Assembly: GCA_963761655.1 (NCBI GenBank) | Contig: CAVXHI010000003.1 | Span: 372,001-436,000 of the forward strand | Length of the DNA stretch: 64,000 bases | Reading direction: 5' to 3' | Source of the DNA: RYN-122 sp963761655 | GTDB lineage: Bacteria > Actinomycetota > Actinomycetes > Mycobacteriales > SCTD01 | Shown: in pieces, positions 49,201-59,538 of the stretch | How positions within the stretch are numbered: position 1 is the stretch's first letter | Layout of the letters: every line of letters begins with the position of its first letter | The notes under the pieces: generated by a model | What the model saw: only the letters and a program-made list of their open reading frames with translations | The model's database searches: none | What the model was told of the DNA's origin: nothing | Program-made: the position numbers and the translations under genes

Positions 49201-49751
49201 CGCCGCTGCTGGAGTGGCGGCGCACCGTGGCCGACCTCTACGCGACGGTCCGGGCGCTGCCGCCCGCACAGGGGCACGCGGCGTGGATCGAGGGCCGCGC
49301 CGCGCTGTTCGCGTCGTCGACCGTCTCGCCGTCGCGGACCGCGCAGCTGCGGGTCGCCCCCTACGACGCCGCCCTGCGCGCCGTCGTCCCGCTGTCGGAC
49401 GCCGCACCCGCCCGGATCGAGGTGCCGACCGGCACGGACGGCGTCGTCCCGTTCGAGCGCATCGGCGTGCTCCGGACGCCCTGGGGCCCGCTCGACGCGT
49501 GGTGGCTGGCGTCGTACGGCGGCGGGCTCTGGGTGCCGGTCGGCGGGGGCGAGGGCGGCTACGGCGGGGGCCGCTACCTGTACGACACCGTGAAGGGCGC
49601 CGACCTCGGGGACGGCCTCGTGGTCGACCTGAACTTCCTCTACAACCCCTCGTGCGCCTACGACGAGGCGTGGGCCTGCCCGCTCGCGCCCCCGGGGAAC
49701 CGGCTCCCCGACCTGCCCGAGGTCGGGGAGCTGCTGCCGGTCCTCCCGTGA
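49197..49751 (+). CDS. DUF1684 protein coupled to the NuoD paralogue
   Basis: A 184-residue soluble protein. The C-terminal DGLVVDLNFLYNPSCAYDEA and CPLAPPGNRLP stretch is the DUF1684 signature (DLNRAYNPxCAYxxxxxCPLPPxxNRLP in the family). GTG at 49197 overlaps the stop of the NuoD paralogue (GTGA). Two Cys residues (in SCAYD and ACPL) are conserved in the family and could bind metal or form a disulfide, but this is inference. Function unknown; consistent coupling suggests a role with the NuoD-like protein. Confidence 0.75.
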   Translation: MTPLLEWRRTVADLYATVRALPPAQGHAAWIEGRAALFASSTVSPSRTAQLRVAPYDAALRAVVPLSDAAPARIEVPTGTDGVVPFERIGVLRTPWGPLDAWWLASYGGGLWVPVGGGEGGYGGGRYLYDTVKGADLGDGLVVDLNFLYNPSCAYDEAWACPLAPPGNRLPDLPEVGELLPVLP

Positions 49752-49755
49752 CCGT

Positions 49756-49776
49756 CCGGGCTGGATCCCCGCCCGG
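49756..49776. terminator. Small hairpin between convergent DUF1684 and AI-2E genes
   Basis: CCGGGC/GCCCGG (49756-49761 with 49771-49776) around a 9-base loop in the 31-base gap between convergent stops. Weak candidate. Confidence 0.3.
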
Positions 49777-49782
49777 TGCTGC

Positions 49783-51030
49783 TCAGGAGAGCGGGCGCTC
49801 CGGGTCGGGCACGACCTCCGACCCGACCACCGCGCCCCCGGCGGTGACGACGTCGCCCGCGCCCTCCTCCGCCGACGGCGGCGCGTCCACCTGCTCGTGC
49901 GCGGCCGGTCCGGGCGCCGGCGGGCCTCCGTCGGCGGCCGCGACCTCCCCGAGGTAGCGCACGACGACGGCGGCCACCGCGGCGACGGGCACGGCGAAGA
50001 AGGCCCCGGCGATGCCGAACAGGCTGCCGCCCGCCGTCACGGCGAGGAGCACCACGGCGGGGTGCAGCGCGAGCGACTTGCCCTGCAGGACCGGCTGCAG
50101 GACGTTGCCCTCGATCTGCTGCACCGCGAAGATCAGCGCGACGACGATGAGCGCCGTCGTCGTCCCGTTGCTGACCAGTGCGACGAGCACGGACAGCCCG
50201 CCGACGACGAACGCGCCGACGATCGGGATGAAGCCGCCGAACAGGGTGAGCACCGCGAGCGGCAGCGCCAGCGGGACCCCGAGCACCAGCAGCCCGATCC
50301 CGATGAACACGGCGTCGACCAGCCCGACGAGCGCCTGCCCCTTGATGAAGCTCCCGAGCACGGCCCAGCTGCGCAGGAGCACGACGTCGAGGTGCCGGCC
50401 GGCGCGCTCGCCCACGAGCAGGTTCAGCCAGGGCAGGAACTTCGGGCCGTCCTTGAGGAAGAAGAACGTCAGCACCAGGGCCAGGAAGAAGGTCACCAGG
50501 TAGGAGCCGATCGCCCCGACGCCGGACAGCACGCCGGTCGCGATGGCGGACGCACTGCCGCGCAGCCGCTGCGTGGCCTGGTTGACGGCGCCGTCGACCT
50601 GCGCGCTGTCGAGGTTGAGCGGCGGACCGGTGACGTACTGCTGGATCTTCTCCAGACCGCCCGCCGCCCGGCCCGCGATGTCACCGACCTGGTCGACGAC
50701 CTGCGGCGCGAGCCCGGCGAACAGGCCGACGAGGGCGGCGAGGCTGCCGAGGACGACGACGAGCGCCGCGACGGCCGGCGGGACCCGGTGCCTGCGCAGC
50801 CACGCCGTCGGCGTCCAGAGCACGCTCGCCAGCAGCAGCGCCAGGACGACCGGGAGGACGACGACGTACAGCTTCGCGAGCAGCTCGTAGACGAGGTACG
50901 CCCCGACGACGGTCAGCGCCAGGCGCAGGCTCCACGTCGAGAGCCAGGTGAGGGCGCGGCCGATGTCGCGGCCGCGCTCCGGGTCGGCGGCCTTCCCGGG
51001 CGCCAGGGGCGCAGCGACAGGAGTCGTCAC
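49783..51030 (-). CDS. AI-2E family transporter
   Basis: A 415-residue membrane protein with about eight helices. The family's central features are present: the long middle region (LTFFFLKDGPKFLPWL), a helix pair around GFIPIVGAFVVGGLSVL and VLQPVLQGKSLALHPAVVLLA. Members export autoinducer-2 or act as Na+/H+ antiporters; the substrate here is unknown. The C terminus is an acidic Pro/Ala tail. Start GTG at 51030 is 3 bases after the stop of a 91-residue hypothetical gene, so both are distal genes of the ftsH-fol operon. Confidence 0.85.
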   Translation of the reverse strand: MTTPVAAPLAPGKAADPERGRDIGRALTWLSTWSLRLALTVVGAYLVYELLAKLYVVVLPVVLALLLASVLWTPTAWLRRHRVPPAVAALVVVLGSLAALVGLFAGLAPQVVDQVGDIAGRAAGGLEKIQQYVTGPPLNLDSAQVDGAVNQATQRLRGSASAIATGVLSGVGAIGSYLVTFFLALVLTFFFLKDGPKFLPWLNLLVGERAGRHLDVVLLRSWAVLGSFIKGQALVGLVDAVFIGIGLLVLGVPLALPLAVLTLFGGFIPIVGAFVVGGLSVLVALVSNGTTTALIVVALIFAVQQIEGNVLQPVLQGKSLALHPAVVLLAVTAGGSLFGIAGAFFAVPVAAVAAVVVRYLGEVAAADGGPPAPGPAAHEQVDAPPSAEEGAGDVVTAGGAVVGSEVVPDPERPLS

Positions 51031-51033
51031 GGG

Positions 51034-51309
51034 TCAGGCGCCGTCGCGCAGGTACTGCAGGAAGCGGGCCCGCACCAGGGGCTCGTCGTCGCCGAGGTCC
51101 TTGCCGAGCAGTTCGCGGCCGAGCTCGACCAGCTCGGTGATGCTGCCGGTGAGCGACCCGGACGAGCCGTCCTCGCCCGCCAGCGCGGAGGAGGCGCGCA
51201 GGTGCTTCGCGAGGTCCCAGAAGAAGCCGACGTCGTGCGCCCCCTTGGCCTTGTCGAAGGCCCGCACGCGCAGCTGCTCGGTGGACAGGTCGTCGAGGTC
51301 GTCGGTCAC
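51034..51309 (-). CDS. Conserved small actinobacterial protein of unknown function
   Basis: A 91-residue acidic soluble protein. FDKAKGAHDVGFFWDLAKHLRAS and LVELGRELLGKDLGDDEPLVRARFL are predicted helices; no known domain. GTG at 51309 lies 9 bases after the DUF3180 stop. It is immediately before the AI-2E gene. I recognise no function. Confidence 0.65.
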   Translation of the reverse strand: MTDDLDDLSTEQLRVRAFDKAKGAHDVGFFWDLAKHLRASSALAGEDGSSGSLTGSITELVELGRELLGKDLGDDEPLVRARFLQYLRDGA

Positions 51310-51318
51310 GGCTCGACC

Positions 51319-51756
51319 CTACGAGGGCGGGTCCGGCGTCCGGCAGGCACGCTCCAGCAGGAGCGCCGCGACGACGAGCAGGACGGCGGCCGCGACCGCG
51401 ACGACGGCGGCCCGGGAGTCGTCCCGGGCCTGCTCAAGGTCGAGGCGGAGCACGTGGGCGAGGAAGCCGCCGTAGACGCCGACCAGGACCGCGCCCGCCG
51501 ACGACGACGCCTTCGCCAGGACGGCCGCCCGGGCGACCTGCAGGGGGTGCATGGGCCGGCCGCGGACCGGCCCGCGCAGCCGCTGCCGCACCGCCCGGCC
51601 GAGACCCAGCTCGCCCAGCGCGAGGAGCACGAGGGTGACGGGGGCGTACGCCGGCAGCGGCGGGAGGTCGCCGTAGGTGAGGCGGACGAGCACGTAGGCG
51701 AGCACGGCCGCCAGCGTCGCGAGGCCGGCCAGCACGGGGAGCCGGGTGGGGGTCAT
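51319..51756 (-). CDS. DUF3180 membrane protein
   Basis: A 145-residue protein with four membrane segments: LPVLAGLATLAAVLAYVLVR, VTLVLLALGELGLG, SAGAVLVGVYGGFLAHVL and AAVVAVAAAVLLVVAALLL. RPMHPLQVARAAVLAKASSSAGA is the DUF3180 hallmark. It follows folK in mycobacteria (Rv3605c-like). ATG at 51756 overlaps the folK stop (ATGA). Function unknown. Confidence 0.8.
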   Translation of the reverse strand: MTPTRLPVLAGLATLAAVLAYVLVRLTYGDLPPLPAYAPVTLVLLALGELGLGRAVRQRLRGPVRGRPMHPLQVARAAVLAKASSSAGAVLVGVYGGFLAHVLRLDLEQARDDSRAAVVAVAAAVLLVVAALLLERACRTPDPPS

Positions 51757-52193
51757 CGGCGGCGGACCCCCTGGTCGGGGAGCGCCGCGAGCAGGTCGGC
51801 GACCCGGCCCTGCGGCAGGACGGCGCCGGGGTCGAGGTCGAGCCAGGGGGCGAGGACGAACGCGCGCTCGTGCGCCCGGGGGTGCGGCAGCACGAGGTCG
51901 GCGGGGACCGGGCCGTCGGCGACGACGACGTCGACGTCGAGGGTGCGCGGGCCCCACCGGAGCTCCCGGGTGCGGTCGGCCCGGCGCTCGGCCTCCTGGG
52001 CCCGGCGCCACGCCTCGGCGGCGTCCCACGGGACGACGGCGACGAGGTTGAGGAAGTCGTCCTGCGCGACGCCCCCGACCGGAGCGGTCTTGTACAGGGG
52101 CGACACCGCGGCCGGCGCGAGCAGCACGAGGGCGTCGCGCAGGTGGGCCTCGCGGTCGCCCAGGTTGCTCCCGAGGCTGAGCACGGCGGTCAC
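51753..52193 (-). CDS. folK: 2-amino-4-hydroxy-6-hydroxymethyldihydropteridine diphosphokinase
   Basis: Pyrophosphorylates hydroxymethyl-dihydropterin in folate synthesis. The 146-residue protein has LSLGSNLGDREAHL, PLYKTAPVGGVAQDDFLN and RELRWGPRTLDVDVVVAD, the HPPK signature with metal-binding Asp residues. GTG at 52193 overlaps the folB stop (GTGA). A fold enzyme of normal length. Confidence 0.93.
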   Translation of the reverse strand: MTAVLSLGSNLGDREAHLRDALVLLAPAAVSPLYKTAPVGGVAQDDFLNLVAVVPWDAAEAWRRAQEAERRADRTRELRWGPRTLDVDVVVADGPVPADLVLPHPRAHERAFVLAPWLDLDPGAVLPQGRVADLLAALPDQGVRRR

Positions 52194-52546
52194 GGGCGCA
52201 CCACCGTGACGGACACGTCCTGGAAGGCGAGCGGGATCGGGGCGGACGGCTTGTGGACGGTCACCTCGGCGGTGAACACCCGCGGGTCGGTGAGGCAGAC
52301 GCCGGCCAGCCGCTCGGCGAGGGTCTCGATCAGGTCCACCGGCTCGCCCGCCACGACCTCGGCGAGCGCGAGGGCCAGGGCGCCGTAGTCGACGGTGTCC
52401 TCGAGGTCGTCGGAGGCGGCCGCCTCGCGGACGTCGACGGACAGGACGGCGTCGACGAGGAAGTCCTGGCCCTGCTCGCGCTCGGCGGCCAGCACGCCGT
52501 GGAAGCCGCGCACCCGCAGACCGCGCAGCGCGATCCGGTCCCTCAC
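52190..52546 (-). CDS. folB: Dihydroneopterin aldolase
   Basis: Converts dihydroneopterin to hydroxymethyl-dihydropterin. The 118-residue product has LRVRGFHGVLAAEREQGQDFLVD, DTVDYGALA, LIETLAERLA (with the conserved Glu) and VTVHKPSAPIP. GTG at 52546 overlaps the folP TGA. Octameric enzyme in the family. Confidence 0.92.
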   Translation of the reverse strand: MRDRIALRGLRVRGFHGVLAAEREQGQDFLVDAVLSVDVREAAASDDLEDTVDYGALALALAEVVAGEPVDLIETLAERLAGVCLTDPRVFTAEVTVHKPSAPIPLAFQDVSVTVVRP

Positions 52547-53353
52547 CCTGCCGCCCCGACCGCGGCCACGACCCGGACGGCGTCGGCGGAGGGGCGGACG
52601 TCGTGCACGCGCACCGCCCACGCGCCGGCCTGCGCGGCGAGCACCGTCACGGCGGCCGTCGCGGCGTCGCGCTCCGCGGGGGTCCCGGCCACCGAGGAGC
52701 GCCCCGAGGAACGCCTTGCGGGAGGCACCGACCAGGAACGGCAGCCCCAGGGACAGCGAGGACAGGTGCGCCAGCAGCGCGAGGTTGTGCTCGGCGGTCT
52801 TGGCGAACCCGAGCCCGGGGTCGGCGACGACCTGCCGGACGCCCGCGGCCCGGGCCGCCTCCACCCGGGCGGCCAGCTCGGCGCGGACGTCGTGCACGAC
52901 GTCGTCGTACACCGCCCGGCTCTGCATGTCGGCGCTCGGGCCGCGCCCGTGCATGACGACGTACGGGACGTCGAGGGCGGCGACCGCCGCGAGCATCGCC
53001 GGGTCGCCCGTCCCGCCGCTGACGTCGTTCACGACCGCCGCACCGGCCTCGACCGCGGCCCGGGCGACCGAGGCCCGGACGGTGTCGACCGAGACGACGA
53101 CGCCCTCCGCGGCGAGCGCCCGCACGACGGGCACCACCCGGCGCAGCTCCTCGTCCTCGTCCACCCGCCCGGCACCCGGCCGGGTCGACTCCCCGCCGAC
53201 GTCGACCAGGTCGGCGCCCTGCTCGACGAGCAGGAGCCCGTGCCGGACGGCGGCGTCCACGGTGTCGTGGTCGCCGCCGTCGGTGAACGAGTCGGGGGTG
53301 ACGTTGACGACGCCCATCACCAGGGTGCGGGCGCCGTCGAACGGCAGGGGCAC
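52543..53353 (-). CDS. folP: Dihydropteroate synthase, apparent frameshift near the C terminus
   Basis: Joins hydroxymethyl-dihydropterin pyrophosphate and p-aminobenzoate. The frame has VMGVVNVTPDSFTDGG, DVGGESTRPG, VVNDVSGG, PYVVMHGRGPSADMQ, DPGLGFAKT and LVGASRKAFLGALLGG. After GALLGG it runs into Arg-rich sequence, while the proper end, AERDAATAAVTVLAAQAG to VVAAVGAAG and TGA at 52545-52543, is in the +1 frame. Removing one base from the GGGGG tract at 52678-52682 gives LLGGRDPAERDAATAA and restores a 269-residue enzyme. Its TGA overlaps the folB GTG. GTG at 53353 follows the ftsH TAG directly. No folE lies between ftsH and folP. Confidence 0.88.
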
Positions 53354-55465
<2,112 letters not shown>

Positions 55466-55520
55466 AGGTGTCCTCGCAGGGCCGGGGCCCCGTCCCTCCG
55501 ATGAGCGTTCGTGGAGCGCG

Positions 55521-55526
55521 ACGGTA
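55521..55526 (-). promoter_or_regulatory. Possible -10 element for ftsH
   Basis: TACCGT on the minus strand, 55 bases upstream of the GTG, with TTGGCC about 19 bases further upstream as a weak -35. The rest of the 119-base gap shows no other signal. Confidence 0.35.
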
Positions 55527-55584
55527 CCGGCGGTCCCGTCACTGTGGCCAACGGACGCCGACAGGGAGGTGTTCCGGGGGCGGA

Positions 55585-56130
55585 TCAGCCCTCGGCGTAG
55601 ACCGAGCGCCGCAGGACGCCGATGAACGGCAGCTCCCGGTAGCGCTCCGCGTGGTCGAGGCCGTACCCGACGACGAACTGGTCGGGGATGTCGAAGCCGA
55701 CGTACTTCACCGGCACCTCGACCTTCTGCGCCTCGGGCTTGCGCAGCAGGGCGCAGACCTCCACCGACGCCGGGCCGCGGGACTGCAGGTTGCGCAGCAG
55801 CCAGGACAGGGTCAGCCCGCTGTCGATGACGTCCTCGACCACGAGGACGTGCCGGTCGCTGATGTCCTTGTCGAGGTCCTTGAGGATCCGGACGACGCCG
55901 CTGCTGCTGGTGCCGCTGCCGTAGGAGCTCACGGCCATGAACTCCATCGAGACCGGCACCGTGAGGGCCCGGGCGAGGTCCGCCATGATCATGACCGCGC
56001 CCTTGAGGACGCCGACGAGCAGGACCTCCTTGCCGGCGTAGTCGGCGTCGATGGCCCGGGCCAGCTCCGCGACCTTGTCGGCGATCTCCTGCTGGCCGGC
56101 GACGACGCGCTCGACGTCGGGGTGGGTCAT
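55585..56130 (-). CDS. hpt: Hypoxanthine phosphoribosyltransferase
   Basis: Purine salvage enzyme converting hypoxanthine or guanine plus PRPP to IMP or GMP. The 181-residue product has the PRPP loop HVLVVEDVIDSGLTLSWLL, LLVGVLKGAVMIMADL and VGYGLDHAERYRELPFIG. Normal length. ATG at 56130 overlaps the tilS stop (ATGA), and an internal -10 element lies 6 bases upstream of its start. Confidence 0.95.
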   Translation of the reverse strand: MTHPDVERVVAGQQEIADKVAELARAIDADYAGKEVLLVGVLKGAVMIMADLARALTVPVSMEFMAVSSYGSGTSSSGVVRILKDLDKDISDRHVLVVEDVIDSGLTLSWLLRNLQSRGPASVEVCALLRKPEAQKVEVPVKYVGFDIPDQFVVGYGLDHAERYRELPFIGVLRRSVYAEG

Positions 56131-57017
56131 GGCCGCAGGCTAGTCAGGCGCCCGTCGCGCCGGTGCAGTGCCGTCCCCCCGGGCAGCCCGACCGGTCCCT
56201 GGCCGTGCCAGTCCTCGACCAGGGCGCGCAGCGCCGTCACGTGGGCCGCCGTCACGGCCCGGCCGCAGGTGCGCTCGGCCAGGCCGCGCACGGCCCGCGA
56301 CCGCAGGGCGGCGGGCAGCGCGGCGAGCTCCGCGCAGTCGTCCGTCGCAGGCGTCAGGGCGTCGAGGGCGTCGGCGTCCTCGCGCAGCTGCGCCGCCGTC
56401 CGGGCCAGCGCCGCCGTGACGCCGGGACCGAGCGACGCCTCCAGCAGCGGGAGCACGTCGGCCCGCACCCGCACCCGGGCGTACGACCGGTCGGTGTTGT
56501 GCGGGTCCTCCCACGGGACGAGCCCGGCCTCGGCGCAGGCCTGCCGGACGACGTCGCGGGGCAGGTCGAGCAGCGGCCGGCGGAAGCAGTCGCGGACGGC
56601 CGGCATGCCCGCCAGCGACCTCGCTCCGGACCCGCGGGCGAGCCCGAGCAGGACGGTCTCGGCCTGGTCGTCGCGGGTGTGGCCGAGCAGCACCGTCGCC
56701 CCGGCGTCGGCGAGCAGCCGGAGCCGCAGGTCCCGCGCGGCCGCCTCCCCGGTCCCGGCGACGGTCCCGGTCAGCACCTCGGCGTCCAGACCGAGGCCCG
56801 CGCACTGCTCGGCCGCCCGGGCCGCGACGTCGGCGCTGCCGCGCTGCAGTCCGTGGTCGACGACGAGCGCGCGGGCCCCGGGCCGTTCGTGGGCGAGCGC
56901 GGCGGCGAGGGCGAGCGAGTCGGCTCCCCCGCTCACGGCCGCGGCGACGGGACCGTCCGGGAGGGCGCGCCGGACCGCCAGGCGGACCGCCGCGGTGGCG
57001 GGCGGCGGGCCGGGCAC
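56127..57017 (-). CDS. tilS: tRNA(Ile)-lysidine synthetase TilS
   Basis: Converts C34 of tRNA-Ile(CAU) to lysidine, giving AUA decoding. The 296-residue protein has the PP-loop SGGADSLALAAAL and LLGHTRDDQAETVLLGLARG, and RPLLDLPRDVVRQACAEAGL. It is a short TilS lacking the C-terminal domain, as in other actinobacteria. GTG at 57017, 14 bases after the zinc-protease stop. It overlaps hpt by 4 bases. Confidence 0.92.
   Translation of the reverse strand: MPGPPPATAAVRLAVRRALPDGPVAAAVSGGADSLALAAALAHERPGARALVVDHGLQRGSADVAARAAEQCAGLGLDAEVLTGTVAGTGEAAARDLRLRLLADAGATVLLGHTRDDQAETVLLGLARGSGARSLAGMPAVRDCFRRPLLDLPRDVVRQACAEAGLVPWEDPHNTDRSYARVRVRADVLPLLEASLGPGVTAALARTAAQLREDADALDALTPATDDCAELAALPAALRSRAVRGLAERTCGRAVTAAHVTALRALVEDWHGQGPVGLPGGTALHRRDGRLTSLRP
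56137..56142 (-). promoter_or_regulatory. Internal leaderless -10 element for hpt
   Basis: TAGCCT on the minus strand inside the end of tilS, 6 bases before the hpt ATG. Confidence 0.45.
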
Positions 57018-57031
57018 GTCAGACCGCGTCC

Positions 57032-58078
57032 TCAGGCGGCACGGCCGCCGTGCACCCGGCGCACCCACTCCTGCGGCTGCCGGACCTCCTGCCGGGTCGG
57101 GAGCGTCCCCGGTTCCTCCCACACCCGGTTGAAGCCCTCCATGCCGACCGCGCCGACGGCGGCGTCGACGAAGCGCTTGCCCTCGGCGTACTGCAGCGCC
57201 TTGAGGTCGAGGCCGAGGGCGCTGCGGACGAGCCGGTCGAGCAGGCCGCCGCGCTCGTGGCGCCGCGCGTCGAAGCGCTCCCGGATGTGGACCACGCTCG
57301 GCACGACCGCCGGCCCGACGCCGTCCATGACGTGCTCCGCGTGGCCCTCGAGCAGGCTCATGAACGCCGTCACCCGCTCGAGCACCTCGCGCTGCTCGGG
57401 CGTCTGCAGCAGCTCGAGGAGGGACCCCCCGCGCGGCAGCCCCGTCGCGACGGCCTTGAGCCGGGCGAGCAGCGCGGCCGGGTCGTCGAGGGAGGTGGCC
57501 GACAGCAGGGCGTCGATCTCGCCGCGCACGTGGTCGTGCAGCCACGGGACGGCGGTGAACTGGGTCCGGTGGGTGACCTCGTGCAGGGCGACCCAGCGGC
57601 GGAAGTCCTGCGGGTCGACGCCGAGGCGCTGCTCGGTCTCGACGATGTTCGGCGCGACGAGCAGCAGGCGTCCGGGTCGGCCGTCGGCGGTGAACGCCTC
57701 GTACTGGCCGAGGACCTTGCTCGACAGCAGCGCGAGGACGCTCCCCATCTGCACGCCCGCCAGGGTCGCCGTGACCTTCTTCGCGATCGCCGGCTGGCTG
57801 CGCTCCTCCAGCTTCCCGGTCAGGGGCTCGAGCACGACCCGGAAGCCGTCGACGTTCGCCTGCGCCCAGCCGCGCCGGTCGACGACCGTGGCCGGACCGG
57901 GCTCGCCGGGGGGCACCAGGCCGGTGACCGCGCGGACGTGCTCCTCGGCCTCGACGGCCAGGCCGCGGAGCTCGGCGACGACGGCGTCGGCCTCGTCGCG
58001 GCCGATCTGCGGGCCGGCCGGGGCCAGCCGGGCAGCTGTGCGCACCGCCAGGTCGTAGTCGATCGCCGGGGTGGCCAC
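57032..58078 (-). CDS. Zinc-dependent metalloprotease (DUF2342, F420-associated protein family)
   Basis: A 348-residue soluble protein with the HExxH zinc motif His166-Glu-Val-Thr-His170 (ALHEVTHRTQF) and a downstream EGHAEHVMD that can supply the third ligand. DUF2342 members are annotated as putative hydrolases linked with coenzyme F420 genes in mycobacteria (Rv3626c position). Position between tilS and dacB is conserved. GTG at 58078 has TAGCGT 7 bases upstream, so it is likely leaderless. Substrate unknown. Confidence 0.85.
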   Translation of the reverse strand: MATPAIDYDLAVRTAARLAPAGPQIGRDEADAVVAELRGLAVEAEEHVRAVTGLVPPGEPGPATVVDRRGWAQANVDGFRVVLEPLTGKLEERSQPAIAKKVTATLAGVQMGSVLALLSSKVLGQYEAFTADGRPGRLLLVAPNIVETEQRLGVDPQDFRRWVALHEVTHRTQFTAVPWLHDHVRGEIDALLSATSLDDPAALLARLKAVATGLPRGGSLLELLQTPEQREVLERVTAFMSLLEGHAEHVMDGVGPAVVPSVVHIRERFDARRHERGGLLDRLVRSALGLDLKALQYAEGKRFVDAAVGAVGMEGFNRVWEEPGTLPTRQEVRQPQEWVRRVHGGRAA

Positions 58079-58085
58079 CTGACCG

Positions 58086-58091
58086 ACGCTA
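58086..58091 (-). promoter_or_regulatory. Leaderless -10 element for the zinc protease gene
   Basis: TAGCGT on the minus strand lies 7 bases before the GTG at 58078. Confidence 0.5.
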
Positions 58092-58102
58092 CGCGCGGAC
58101 CG

Positions 58103-59449
58103 TCAGCGGCAGCCGCACGAGGCGAGGGCCGCGGCCAGCCGGTCGAGGGCCCGCTCGGCGGCCCGGGTCGCCCCGACGGGGACGGCGTCAGCAGTGAGGT
58201 CGAAGGCGAGCAGGCGCCCGTCGGCGGTGCGGACCAGCCCGGCGAGAGCGCTGACGCCGAGCAGCGTCCCGGTCTTGGCCCGGACGACGCCGGCGGCCGG
58301 CACCGACGGCCCGGTCCGGTACCGCTTCGCCAGGGTCCCGTCGAAGCCCCCGACCGGCAGGCCGGACAGCAGCGGGGCCAGCCGCGGCCGGTCCCCGCCC
58401 GCGACCGCGGCCAGCAGCCGGCTGACCGACGCCGGCTGCACCCGGTCCAGGCGCGAGAGCCCGCTGCCGTCGACCAGCCGCACCGCCGACGCCGGCAGCC
58501 CGACGTCGTCCAGCACCGTGCCGAGCACCTGGCTGACGGCGGCCGCCGCGCCGGCGAACGACGGCGGCTGGCCCTGCGACAGCGCGACCTGCCGGGCGAG
58601 CGCCTCCGCGAGGTCGTTGTCGCTGCGGGTCAGCATCGCCTCGACCAGCTGCGGGACGGCCGGGCTCTGCACGGACGCCAGCTGCCGGGCGCCCTCGGGA
58701 GCGGTGCCGCGGACGACGGGCGCCGGCACGTCGAGCAGCCGGGCCAGCGCCTGCCCCGCGGCGAGCGCCGGGTCGGCCACCCGGGGCGGGCGCCCGGGCC
58801 GGACCCGGCCGCCGTCGACGGACAGCGCGGACACGGGGGCGACGTCGCCGGAGGTCACGTAGGTGGGCTTCCAGCCGGGACCCAGCCGGGGGCCGGGCCA
58901 GGCGGTGTCGTCGACGAGGACGCGGGTGACACCGGCCCCGGCCAGCTGGGTCGCGAGGTCGGCGAGCCGGGCGGGCCGCGGGTAGGAGGGCGCGGCCCGG
59001 GGACCGGCCAGCAGGGCGTCCCCGCCGCCGACCAGCACGACCTCCCCGGGCTGCGCGCCCGCCAGCACCTGCGTGGTGAGCCGCAGACCCGGGTCGAGCG
59101 CGGTCAGGGCGGCCACGGCGGTGGCGATCTTCGCGGTCGACGCCGGGACGACGGAGGCGCCCGCGCGCTGCTCGAGCAGGGGGTCGCCGGTGCGGACGTC
59201 GACGACGGAGGCCGCGATCGTGCCGCCCAGGGCGGGGTCGCGCAGGGCCGCGGCCACGACCCCGGCCAGTCCCCCGGGCGTCGGTGCCGGCGCGTCGGCG
59301 AGGGCGGGCAGGAGCGGGCCGACGGACGGCGTCGGGGAGGGGGTGGCGGCAGGGGCGACGACGGGGACGGCGTCGTCGCGCAGGGTCAGGGCAGCGCCCG
59401 CACCACCGAGCAGGACGACCGCCAGCACGCCGGCGACCCGTGCGCGCAC
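58103..59449 (-). CDS. dacB: D-alanyl-D-alanine carboxypeptidase/endopeptidase (PBP4, class C)
   Basis: Periplasmic-side peptidoglycan enzyme. The 448-residue protein has a signal/anchor (VAGVLAVVLLGGAGAALTL), a Pro/Ala linker, and the penicillin-binding triad: Ser104-x-x-Lys107 (PASTAKIA), Ser-Asp-Asn (RSDNDLAEAL) and KTG (RAKTGTLLG). The inserted domain typical of PBP4 lies between the first two motifs. GTG at 59449 is divergent from ppa by 89 bases. The extreme C terminus is CGCR. Confidence 0.93.
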   Translation of the reverse strand: MRARVAGVLAVVLLGGAGAALTLRDDAVPVVAPAATPSPTPSVGPLLPALADAPAPTPGGLAGVVAAALRDPALGGTIAASVVDVRTGDPLLEQRAGASVVPASTAKIATAVAALTALDPGLRLTTQVLAGAQPGEVVLVGGGDALLAGPRAAPSYPRPARLADLATQLAGAGVTRVLVDDTAWPGPRLGPGWKPTYVTSGDVAPVSALSVDGGRVRPGRPPRVADPALAAGQALARLLDVPAPVVRGTAPEGARQLASVQSPAVPQLVEAMLTRSDNDLAEALARQVALSQGQPPSFAGAAAAVSQVLGTVLDDVGLPASAVRLVDGSGLSRLDRVQPASVSRLLAAVAGGDRPRLAPLLSGLPVGGFDGTLAKRYRTGPSVPAAGVVRAKTGTLLGVSALAGLVRTADGRLLAFDLTADAVPVGATRAAERALDRLAAALASCGCR

Positions 59450-59538
59450 GCCGTCCCCCTGCCCTGCCCGCAGGCCCCACGGCCGTGTGCGGGAGACTGT
59501 CCGCTCCCGAGACCGTCATCGTAGGAGGAGCACGCCCC

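Noticed and set aside
52543..53353. Programmed frameshift in folP
   Set aside because: No slippery heptamer or downstream structure specific to frameshifting was seen; a homopolymer error explains it.
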